From Clarkia xantiana subsp. parviflora (lineage: Eukaryota > Streptophyta > Magnoliopsida > Myrtales > Onagraceae), in contig JAPTYO010000015.1 of NCBI GenBank assembly GCA_036873135.1, forward strand, positions 14,797,683-14,861,682: a stretch of DNA of 64,000 bases, read 5' to 3'. Shown here in pieces: positions 54,386 to 64,000 of the stretch (within the stretch, counting starts at the first letter, position 1; each line of letters begins with the position of its first letter). Under the pieces are notes generated by a model. The model saw nothing but the letters and a program-made list of their open reading frames with translations, did not search any database and was not told where the DNA came from. Both the position numbers and the translations under genes were made by a program.

Positions 54386-54773
54386 TACATCCTACGCAAG
54401 CCGAGAAGTTTTACGTGATTTTTGAAAGCATCCTTGCGTAAGGGTTCGGTCAATGGTTCCGCAACCATACTTTCCGAAGGCATGAATTCAATTGTGATCA
54501 TCTTGTCTTCTACCACACTCTTCGCATAGTTGTATTTTATATAAATGTTTTTTTTTTTCTACTATGGTACTTCAGATTCTTGACTGCCCCAATCGCTGCC
54601 TGACTGTCAGAGTAAATGCGCAAAGGCTTACTCCTGTCCTCGACGTCAAGCAAGGCGGTCAAGAGTCTCTTTAGCCAGACAGCTTCTTGTTCATTCTTTG
54701 AGAAAGCTACAAATTCAGATTCCATATTAGACAGCGCGACACATGATTGCTTCTTGCTCATCCAAGAGATGGC
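54386..54773 (-). pseudogene. Element K RNase H fragment
   Basis: Minus-strand copia RNase H, reading from 54773: AISWMSKKQSCVAL, E-S-E-F-V-A-F, EAVWLKRLLTALL, IYSDSQAAIGAVKN. In another frame the C-terminus ends in Leu-Arg-Arg-Met-stop, complement at about 54386-54396. Its upstream half is cut off by the insertion of element E at 54774. Orientation and family match K's 3' LTR and 3' untranslated region at 38475-40064, so this is K continuing on the far side of G. Confidence 0.85.
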
Positions 54774-55352
54774 TGTCAGCATTTGGGCAATGGGCCGCCG
54801 TAATTGGGAGCCCATTAATATAAACTAATTACCTAAGTAATTAGGGATTTTGGGCTGGGACTAAAATCCCAATTCACATGGGAGGCCCAAAATCAGGCCT
54901 CCCCTAGGGCTAGGCCGGCCGAAACTAATGAGAGGGAAAAGTGGACTTTTGTCCATTTTGCTGCTCTTATAAATAAGGAAGTGTTAGAGATTTATTATAA
55001 GCTATTCCTCTCCTCCTTTGTGGTAAGATTAAAAGAAATCCCTCCTCCTTATAGTAGCATAGTTTTGGCCGAACCACTCATAGACCTAGGAGGTGCCAAA
55101 TTTTGTTAAGCAATTTATTCCCGAGATCCATCCCGCGAAGAATCAACTGAGGCTTTACTGTGAGGCATCATCCGCGTAGGGCATCTCTAACAGGAACCTC
55201 TACGGGAACCGTCCGGCGAATTGTGAACTCCCCTTCGGCGATCTAAGGTACACAGAATCAAAGTAGGTATGTGCAATATCTTCCGCTGCGTATTCGTTAC
55301 CTGACATGTATCTTGTTATTGTTTCTGTTGTATCTACCCCCGTAATCCTACA
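54774..55352 (+). repeat. Element E 5' LTR
   Basis: 579 bp. TATA box TATAAATA at 54968-54975. Starts TGTCAGCATTTGG and ends CCGTAATCCTACA. Confidence 0.9.
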
Positions 55353-57400
55353 GTGGTATCATAGCCTGTGTTTGGGAGTTCATATTTTTGATAAAATTGG
55401 TGTTCTTGGATTTTCTTGGTGTGGCCGAAAACTTTATGTTTTGGTTTTCAAGATTTGAAAATTTTTCAATTTTTATGAATCATAGTGGCCGAGTTTTTCA
55501 TGATGTTCATAGTGAAGTTTGATGTTTATATCTTCAAGAAAAACAAGAATTTTGTCAAAAATAAAACTTTGGATTCTTGATCATGACAAGATTTGATCTT
55601 GAAATTTGACCACAAACTCTAATTTGTGTGTTTCGGTCGAACCTCCTTTAGGTGTTCAATGTGAAATTTTTAATTTCTTAGTCCACAAGTAACCCTAAAT
55701 TGATCGATTTTTTTTTATATATATATCTTATATATTTCGGCCGAAACATTAGAGCCTAGGGATTAGGCTAAAATTAGGGCTAGGTTCACAAGATAATTAT
55801 GAATAGTAACTATCAATATATCTAGCATAATTTTAGGGATGTAGATATTGATAAATATAGTTGCCTATTGAGAAAATATATATTATTGATAGATTATATA
55901 TCCCTAATATTGAATATTGACAATAATATATATATATATAATGTTGCCAAATATATATGTGTATATATATTGTTGATTGATTATATATCTCTAAATATAG
56001 AATCTTGACAATGTATATATATATAATGTTTGTGCCGAAATAATATATATATGTGCAGAAAATTGTAAATTATTTTATAATTAATTATTACTTGGTGGCT
56101 AAGTTAAGTTTTTAGTGGACTTTAAAACCCTACTTAGCCCACGAGTAAACAATTTCGACCGAACCCTATGGGTAATGGGCCGGTCCAATTTCACACATTT
56201 GGGTCGGGCCAACCGAACCCAATAGATCAAGAGAACCCGACCGGACCGAACTGGGTCAACCGAACCGAACCAGGTCGGGTTCACGGGCCCTAAACCGGTG
56301 CAGGTCAATGAAACCGGGTTTTCTCAATCGGTCCAACCCATTCGGGTCGGTCCGGGGCAACTAAAATGGGTCGAACCGACCCGGTTTGAGTGTCGAACCG
56401 AACCAAATTCCTATTTTAAATTGAACTGGCCCGAACCGAACCGGACCAAACCGAACCGGTTCATTGACTGAATCGGAATGTTAAAACCGAACCGAAACGA
56501 GTCAATTTAAAATAGGATGGTCAAAATTTTAAAATCCATATATTTTTTAACTTTAAATTACCTACACAGTGCTTTACGGGTTTAATTTATTCGAGTTATG
56601 ATTAAACCCGATGCCTAGTTTCGATTATGGGGATGTATCTCGAAAATGCATGATTTTGGGACTGAGTCATTCAGTGGGCTGATTTGCAATTGCTATTATT
56701 GCATGATTAGAATTGTAGTCTTGACTATGTCAAGCTAGCTGGATTTTGCATGTTGTGGGCAAAGCCCTAGTTTTCAATTAATGAGTTGTGCACTAGGATA
56801 GACATGCTGTGATGGTTGTAAATGCCTAGGATTCATGTCTAGAAGTACGCATGTTTGATTGATAGCATGAATTTCACGTCAACCCCAAATGTTTTAAAAA
56901 CGAAAATCAGCCGCCAAATATGCATGTTTGTTATGGTGTAATCACGCATGATGCATATGCATGAATGTTCAGGATGTGTTTCTCGGAACATTAGACGCAT
57001 GACGCGTATGCATGATGAGTGGTTTGTTTCGTGGATGAGACCTCCGCATGATGATTTACTTGTGTAGTAGAATTGTGTGTGCAAACTAGAAATTCTTGAA
57101 AACGTTTTACAAAAGGGCATTGGGAAAACCAAGATCAGGTGCTTTAAAACGTTACGTTCCGGTAAAAGCGATTAAAACCGTTTTAAAAGACCGATCTATT
57201 AGAAAGAAAACGACGGTAATGTGAACTCTTTCACGACCCCCCTTCCCTCGATTTACTGGCGGTCGGTTGGGTTAGATGTCTGAGGAATCAGTATTAGTCG
57301 TCTTCTATCTCATAGATATCCGATGTATGCAATTCTTTTCAAAATGTTATTGCCTCCCTGATTTAGCATAATTATCAATGTGTTGGCTTGAGTTGGCTGA
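55353..57400 (+). other. Element E leader region
   Basis: Primer binding site, then non-coding sequence with AT runs (55700-56060), GAACCGAACCGG words (56175-56520) and segments shared with A (for example GGGGATGTATCTCG, ACATTAGACGCATGACGCGTA). Confidence 0.7.
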
Positions 57401-57850
57401 AAGAGTGCGATTCGATATCCCTCGCAATATTGATTGTGTTTAATATGATGGCTAAGTATGTGTTAAACTCCTCTATGTTGCGATTCTGAAAGCGGAGAGG
57501 ACAACTACGGATGAATGGGGTAGTCCGTATGACTTTGATGATAACAGATGTATGTGGTAGTCCGTTTCTCAATAGTGAGAGTTGAACCTTGGACAAAAAG
57601 GGTTCTTTAATGATCTGAAATCAATTGTGGTGATATGTTCAACCTTGGATAAAGAGGTTGAGGGAGACTTCAATTGCGACCGAACAACGTTACAACTTTT
57701 AGTGTCCCCTCTGCATCCGCTTCGGTGGAAGCAAGGCCACTGAAGCTTGAAATGTTTTGGCTGTGAATGACGGTCTCCTCTCAATGGATGCTGGTATAAA
57801 ATCCGCTCGAGATCTTCAAATGAAAGATCAAACATGGAATAGGAAGGTAT
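57400..57850 (+). pseudogene. Element E gag remnant
   Basis: Corresponds to A's gag fragment (shared CCTTGGATAAAGAGGTTG near 57643 and GGTGGAAGCAAGGCCACTGAAG near 57724), but with stops and indels throughout. No usable frame. Confidence 0.55.
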
Positions 57851-59750
57851 CCCCTTTAATGGTTGACTGACGTTGATGGGGGCTCACTTACCATGAATCT
57901 TTTCAAGTGCAGTGACCAAGGCGAAAAGGAAACCGACTTAACAAATCACCATAGGACATCGAGTTATTCAACCTTGATTTCCGCATATCGTGGAGAGAAC
58001 AAGACCCTAGAGGTCACAAACGAATATCCGGTGGGTCAAACACCGTCGATAAGGTGCGTTTCAAGTATGCCTCGTTTTCCATGTTATATAAAGCTGTAAA
58101 AAGGCTTTATTCAGACACATATCATCTGATGTGATTAACTCGTGAATTTGTTCAGATGTGGTGTTCAGCATGACTCAAGGTTCTCGACTATCCATACAAT
58201 GAGCATGGATCGAATACACGACCCTCAGATCAAGAACTTCATCATTGTCGTTTCATCTTTTATTGTTCATTTGAATTGATAATTTTGGTTATTTGAGATT
58301 CAGAATGATTGAATAGATTAATCGTTACTCGATTCGACGTACAATTTACTTATCAATCTATCGTCCCGGTCGGAACGATCCAAAACGAAAATCCAAACAT
58401 ACGGGTTAGAACCAAATTTTTGACCAGGTCGACTGGTCAAATAGACCGAATTAATCATCATAATTACCGGAAACCTGTCGATTGTGTAGTTATAATACGA
58501 ACCGATTCATTATTCCGTATTTGATAGTACTCCTTGAAATATTTAAAATCGTAATGATGAACATGTGCGTAGCCGATTAAGTTGAATTTGGGAAACGAAA
58601 TGATTTCGCCACGGGTAAAACTTGGTGAATTTCGCGCACATAGCACGAGGTTCCTCGAAATATTTGACACATCGATTCGAAGTACAAATTCAATACGAAG
58701 TGTATTCTCAAATTTAATGCTTGTTGTAAATTTTCATTTGCATTTAAGGCATATTCCGGGTCTTACTCAATGATTTATTATAAATCGACAGGAAGTATGC
58801 TTTACAAATCTACCACGATCTCGTAGAGAATCGAATGTTGCAATAGGTGAAAACTGAATGCACAATTCAAGGGTGGACAAAACCCTTGAAAATGAGTATG
58901 CAATGAAAAAGGACAGTCTATTAAGTGACGCCTCCCACTATACGCCTATAACGATAAGAATGGTGCAAACATTATTAAAGATCATACACTTACAGAACAC
59001 AGTCTGAAACACGATGTATTTAACTCAACTTCCGATCTCCTCGAAGGATGATATGATGTTGACTTTTACTCATGTAGAACTTTTTTCCTATAAAATCGGT
59101 TGACACAACACCACGTGAGCTATTATTTGGTAATGAGAGGGAACTTACCAAAATGTGACATAAATGTTGGAAAGAAAAGACACACATTGCACCAACGACT
59201 ACGAAAGAAAAGCTGGAACATAGAATACTAAAGAGTATCTCTGTGACAAGCATTTGTACAATAGCTCAGGAGAATGGTGACGTGGTCGAACATGAGACGT
59301 TACGATACTTGAGGCTGAATTTCCAATGCTTTATAAACATCAATAGAATGAAGTCTTGATTGAACTAGAGCAGGATGATGATGATCAGGTCCCACTTACT
59401 TCGAGTGGGAAATTTGAGGCAGCAACTCAAGTGAACGATATGGTAAATGAAGATGGAGACATTTTCATAGTAAATCCAGTGGGATGAGTCCATCTTACCA
59501 CTCAGATCACTGTTGTTGTAGGTGCGAATCAAGTCGAACCTGATAATCATATTCCTGAACTATTGGATGAAAATCTTATGATGTCGCAACTCCTTACTGG
59601 CAACAGTAGGAATAGTACAACCAACTTGGTTCCTGGTCCTAGTAACTGCGGAATTAATCTTGGAAGTGGAATTCCGAGACCAAGAGGTCGTCCTATATGA
59701 GTTGTAGGTAAAGTTTCAAATAACGCTCTTGTTCCCAGTGGGAGTAATGC
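57851..59750 (+). other. Element E region between gag and RT; protease and integrase not recognisable
   Basis: Same layout as A and F, including AGTGGGAGTAATGC words at 59735-59785. Only short frames without known motifs. Confidence 0.55.
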
Positions 59751-61437
59751 ACCGATAATGAACATTATTCCGAGTGGGAGCAATGTGCAAGTTCAAGATG
59801 AGATTAACAAGCCTAGGCGTAGTCAAAGGCATCGCACTTCACCTAAGAAGTATCCCATCGAAAGAGGTGAGTTATTCACTCCGACTTCGGTTGATAAACC
59901 GGTAACAGTTAAACAAGCTATGGATGGACCTCAAGCGAAAGAATGGAGGAAAGCAATATAGGATGAGATCGCCTCTATGAAAGCTAATTCTATTTGGTCC
60001 TTGGTTGATTTTCCTGCTAAGCGTAGAGCCATAGGTGCTAAGTGGTTTCTTAAATTGAAACTCACTGTTGATGGAGCCGTCGAGCGATTCAAAGCTCGAC
60101 TCGTTGCGAAAGGATATACCCAACTACACGGAGTGGACTTTGATGAGACATACTCACCGACTGTGCGATACACCACAGTCCGGGCCATATTGGCCTTGGT
60201 AGCCAGCCTCGATCAAGAGCTGCACCAAATGGATGTTAAGACTGCATTCCTCCACGGAAACCTGGAGGAAGTATGGAGCAACCAGAGAGTTTCATTACTC
60301 CTGGTAACGAACGTAAAGTTTGTAAACTCCAAAGATCTATCTATAGTCTTAAACAATCATCCCGGCAATGGTACCGCATGTTCCATGAGGAAATCGTTGG
60401 AAATAGATTCGTGAATCTTCACGAGGATCCATGCGTGTACACAAAGACCTCGGGGTCGAAGTACGTCATCTTGATATTATATGTAGATGACATATTGATT
60501 GACGCAAATGATGTGAGTTACATGAATGAATAGAAGTCCTGGTTAGAATCTGTGTTCGGGACGAAGGACATGGGAGAGGCCACATACATCCTAGGCATTA
60601 AGATTGCTAGGAATCGGGCCACTCGCAAACTATGCCTATCTCAAGAATCCTACATCAGTAAATTGTTGAAAATGTTCAGATTACAAGATGCCAAACCCGT
60701 GGATACGTCGGTTATGTTTGAGTGCGCGTTGTCGAAACATGACGGCCCAAAAGACCTGGTTTAGCGTGAACATATGAGAAGTGCAGAATACTTAAGTATG
60801 GTTGGCAGCTTAATGTATGCCATGCAATGCACTCGTCCAGACATCTGTTATGCAGTGGGCCTAGTAGCTCGATTCCAATCAGACCCTGGCTATCAACATT
60901 TAAAGGTCATGAAACGAATTATTCGATACCTGAAAGGTACTGCCGACTATGGACTGTGCTATGAGGGTGGAAAAATAGAATTGACTGGGTTCAGTGACGC
61001 CGACCACGGTGGCGATCCGGATGATCGTAAGTCCACCTCAGGAGGAGTATTCCTCCTTGCTAATGCCCCATTTCATGGATGAGCAAGAAGCAGCCATGTG
61101 TCGCGTTGTCTACAATGGAATCCAAATTTGTGACCCTCTCTAAGAACGCACAGGAAGCGGTCTGGCTTAATAGGCTCTTAACTGCATTGCTTGACGTCCA
61201 TGATGGGAGTAAGCCTGTAAAGGTGAACTATGACAGTCAAACAACAATAGCAGCAGTTAAGAACCCTAAGTACTACAGCAGGACGAAACATATTGATGTT
61301 AAGAATATGGTTGAAGACAAACTAATCACTGCTGAATACTTGTCGACTGAAAATATGATGGCGGATCCATTGACTAAACCTTAACGCATGGATATTTTCG
61401 AAAAGCATGTTAAAATGTTGGGACTGCGTAGGGTTTA
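59751..61437 (+). pseudogene. Element E pol remnant: RT and RNase H
   Basis: The best preserved pol of the A/E/F family. A linker with KPRRSQRHRTSPKKYPIERG (59810-59868) leads to a stop at 59959. RT runs 59977-60270 (KWFLKLKL, RLVAKGYTQLHGVDFDETYSP, QMDVKTAFLHGNLEE), where a small deletion shifts the frame. The next frame (60273-60533) has the intact catalytic box LYVDDILIDAND and a stop. RT continues at 60552-60764 and 60774-61082 (TRPDICYAVG, then RNase H D-A-D-H-G-G-D). After another shift, 61079-61384 has S-K-K-Q, STMESKF and YDSQTTIAAVKN. A premature stop at 61382 precedes the natural end LGLRRV at about 61437. About five lesions in total; the active-site Asp residues of RT are present. 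Confidence 0.92.
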
Positions 61438-61574
61438 AGTGGCTTGTATTGTGATAATAACATTTTGAGATTCGAAATAATATTTGGATAGAATGAATTG
61501 CAATTTTGAGTTTATGATACTAACGACGTCATAATGTTTAAATTAAATCGGATTTTTACGGTCTATAAACTAGT

Positions 61575-62209
61575 TGTTGAGACCTGACTCGATCGGGGCG
61601 TCAGGTCCCGGTAAGGTTGCTTAGGATGTGCGTCTGGCTGTCGGGTTGTCACGTGAGTTGCGTACGTGCGCTCCTCCTGATACCTGCACATGAGAAGGTA
61701 TCGACACCACAAGGGGGGGTGGTGTGTGATGAGCCCTCTCCGATGCTAAAATGAGAAATCTTGAGAGAGAAAGCTAGAGAGAAGTGAGAGCTCCCTTGCC
61801 AACTTAACTTATGAAATGGGTGACCAAGATTCCTTTATATAGGGAACCTTGGACTCAAACCCGGTTTTAAACGGTCCGACCCCGGTTTAGTAGGAAAACG
61901 TGAATCGGGCGTGGATTTTAGCTAAATTGGCAAAGGGAAGACTCGTACATAGTAAAAATATGTGGGGAAGAGCGTGTCCCGGGGAAACAATCCGGCGTGG
62001 TCCGAATTGTCCGATAATCCGGAAACCTTCAGACAAATCTGGAGATCCAGATTTTTAGGACAATCTGGACGGGTCACGGCCCGAATACGTGCATGTCACG
62101 CGCTCGGACCGTTCTAACCCGTGAATAAGTGTTTGTAAGCCGTTTGTGGGTTTGACGTGTTAATGAGGCCCGAATGTAAAACGAACCCGAATCGGGCGGA
62201 TATCCATCA
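61575..62209 (-). repeat. Element I 3' LTR (family of C)
   Basis: 635 bp. The plus strand starts TGTTGAGACC and ends ATCCATCA, so the minus strand reads TGATGGATATCC as in element C. Shared segments in reverse are GAGCCCTCTCCGATGCT (61733), GAGAGAAAGCTAGAGAGAAGTGAGAGCTC (about 61765) and ATATAGGGAACCTTGGACTCAAACCCGG. The palindrome array is eroded to a few TCCGG/CCGGA words (61985-62060). It interrupts E's 3' untranslated region. Confidence 0.85.
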
Positions 62210-64000
62210 TTTGCCCCCCCCCCCCCCCCCCCGAGTCAAGTAATGGCCTAACCCTTGCTTGACTCTATTTCCGATTGGATAGACGTCCGATTTAGGTTCG
62301 GGAGTTATCTCATAGAGTACTTTCTGTTCGTCGGCGCGTGGGCTTCGACGTTGCGTTTTCTTTCCTTAGTTTGACAAAGGGGATTGTAACTGCTGACATA
62401 GTTAGCACAGCGAGTATACGTGTACAATAGATGTATGTGAAACAGTGTATATGTATGTACGTAACATAGACGTAAATGCTGACATGTGTGCAAACATGGC
62501 GTACGCGCGTATGTAAGAAGACGCACGATATGTGATGGCATGAAATCAGGGATGTAATCATGGAAATAAATATGCGATGATATGCACACAAGTATATACT
62601 TAATGAGGTTATGACAATAAATATTCGTCATGTATATGTAGGCATGTAAGTGTATGTAAGGGTGTGTGAGCATGTATGTATGATAACAACTCATACAAAG
62701 TAGTTAGAAAAAATTAAGGAGAGGTAAACCATTACCCATACCTTATATGGAGGAGTGAGTGTATTCATCTCCCAAACTTAGTCTCCACACCAAGATTAGT
62801 CTCGTCCTCCTTTCTTGAAGAGTAAGCTACTTGGAGGCCAAGTTATTTCACCCCTAAGAATTCCGGCCGGCCACCACTAATCAAGGCGACCCGACTCCCG
62901 GCAATATCTACTCCGGCAAGAGCAGCACATGGTGAGGCGACGGGCGGCAGGGCGGTGACAGCGGCAGCGGACGACGGTGTGCGGTGGCGGAAGTTACTCC
63001 GGCGACGGCGGCGGCTCCTTTTCGACGGTTAGGGTCCGGCAATCCATTTCCCATCACTTATCGGTTATGATTGTGACCTTGGCTAACAATATTTTGTCAA
63101 TCTTTTTCTTGGATAAAACTTGATCTTTCATGCACACCAAGTGTTTGATGAAATTCCTAACACGCATTAACATAGTGTAAAATGCATGAAAAATGGCTAA
63201 GTGTTTAGTAATGTTGTATGTATAGTAGAGAGTGTTACTCCGCTCGTTGATTGCGTGTGTTGGCCGACCGAGACCTTGTCGTTTTTGAATCGCTTTCTTA
63301 GCCACTTTTTGATCGAAATTGTTAATCGATGAAGCCCATGTGATGATTTGTGTTGTACTACACCTTGTACGTACGTGCTTGTTAACACGATAGTGTTTGT
63401 ATCTATAATCGCATATCGTATTTCTCTTGTTAAGGATATGCACGTATGCATGTATAATCTGTCATCATTGAACGATATACACATGTAGGTGTTAGTGTCA
63501 TAATTATGTTCGTACCATTACCAGGGGTTGTGGTTTTAAGTTGGACAAGCGCTTGTGGGGCCGTATAGGCTGTAGGGGTATCAAGACGAGGCCCTTACTG
63601 ACATAGAATTGCCTCCATATAGAGGAAGTTCGCTATGTAGTAATTTGAACCCATGAGTTTGTAGATGTAGAATTGCCCTGTGTAGAGGATGTTCGCAACA
63701 TAGTAGTTAGTAATGCGACTGTTATGCACATACTTGCTGAGTAGATTGTTGCCTTGTCATTGTAGGACTTGTAGTTCGAGTGTCACAAGGTAGCTTGTTG
63801 ACTAAGTATATCCTTGCTGACGCGTCTCTCATTAGGACTACCATCGCGATTTGCAGGCTATACTAAAATGAGTAAGTTCTTTATTCTCACTCCTGGAGTT
63901 AGGTATTGTTTTGACTCTGATTCTGATTTCGAGTCGGATTCTTTAGCATCCCCCGATTCGGGATCTGAGGGTAGTACAGACTCTTTTTCTGAGTCGGAGT
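62210..64000 (-). mobile_element. Element I internal region, running off the window
   Basis: A minus-strand relative of C. Next to the LTR is an expanded purine tract: the plus strand shows TTTG, then 19 C (62214-62232), then GAGTCAAG, where C has CTTGACTCGGGGGCAAG. A GC-rich patch at 62880-63050 parallels 22230-22420 of C. No coding domain is visible in this 1.8 kb. GAGTCGG words repeat near the right edge. Confidence 0.75.
62214..62232. repeat. 19-nt poly(C) run in the element I purine tract
   Basis: On the element's coding strand this is a run of 19 G inside the polypurine tract that primes second-strand synthesis; C has five G at this place. Confidence 0.9.

Larger units (their letters stand above)
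54774..61574 (+). mobile_element. Element E: Ty1/copia retrotransposon, interrupted by I
   Basis: The 5' LTR (54774-55352, TGTCAGCATT...CCTACA) is followed by a primer binding site with one mismatch to the tRNA-Met form (TGGTATCATAGCC, 55354). The leader, gag remnant, unassigned middle and RT-RNase H (to 61437) have the same order as in A and F. At 61575 the 3' untranslated region is cut by the LTR of element I. The rest of E, including its 3' LTR, lies beyond the window. It inserted into K's RNase H. The left target bases are ATGGC (54769-54773). Confidence 0.9.

Noticed and set aside
54386..54773. RNase H fragment as part of element E or of G
   Set aside because: It is on the opposite strand to both, lies outside E's LTR, and is collinear with K.

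Overview
This window is nuclear DNA from a flowering plant, probably a eudicot. The evidence is tRNA-Met-primed Ty1/copia elements, Tat/Ogre-like Ty3/gypsy elements, MITEs, AT-rich spacers and one intron-containing GARP-type transcription factor gene. There is no prokaryotic gene organisation. Almost everything except about 31.9-38.4 kb is LTR retrotransposon, and most elements sit inside one another. I resolved the nesting from LTR pairs and target-site duplications (TSDs).

Left nest (about 0.6-28.8 kb). An old degenerate copia element D (+) starts near 603 and carries a Mutator-type MITE (2603-3136). Its 3' LTR (from 3202) is split by copia element A (+, 3475-28734, two 573-bp LTRs, TSD TCAAG). 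A's 3' untranslated region is split by gypsy-like element B (+, 10903-27774, about 950-bp LTRs). B's 5' LTR holds a MITE (11495-11958). B's interior is split by element C (+, 15083-24168, TSD CTAGC). C is very young: its LTRs are identical by eye outside a palindrome array apart from one base. It has no polymerase, only a gag-derived ORF with a duplicated zinc-binding module. B also lacks a recognisable pol and is rich in tandem repeats.

Gene island (about 28.8-38.4 kb). A short copia remnant J (-, 29880-31905) with unusual TA...TA LTR ends lies downstream of the only host gene I can support. That gene is a five-exon GARP (Myb-SHAQKYF-like) transcription factor on the minus strand (36041 to 32787, 388 aa) with three LxLxL EAR-type motifs. 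A Tourist-like MITE lies in its last intron and a Mutator-type MITE about 370 bp upstream of its ATG.

Right nest (about 38.5-64 kb). Copia element K (-) begins with its 3' LTR at 38475 and is split by gypsy element G (+, 40065 to about 54385). G keeps its 5' LTR, gag, protease, a 99-bp tandem array and an antisense coiled-coil ORF, but has lost RT-integrase and its 3' LTR. G's gag is split by full-length copia element F (-, 41551-50085, TSD GCCTC). K resumes at about 54386 (RNase H) and is split again at 54774 by copia element E (+). E is split at 61575 by element I (-), a diverged relative of C that runs off the window.

A, E and F form one copia family in which gag and RT/RNase H remnants are recognisable but protease and integrase are not. 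No intact autonomous element is present, so recent movement, clearest for C, must have used enzymes supplied from elsewhere. I found no tRNA, rRNA or CRISPR features.
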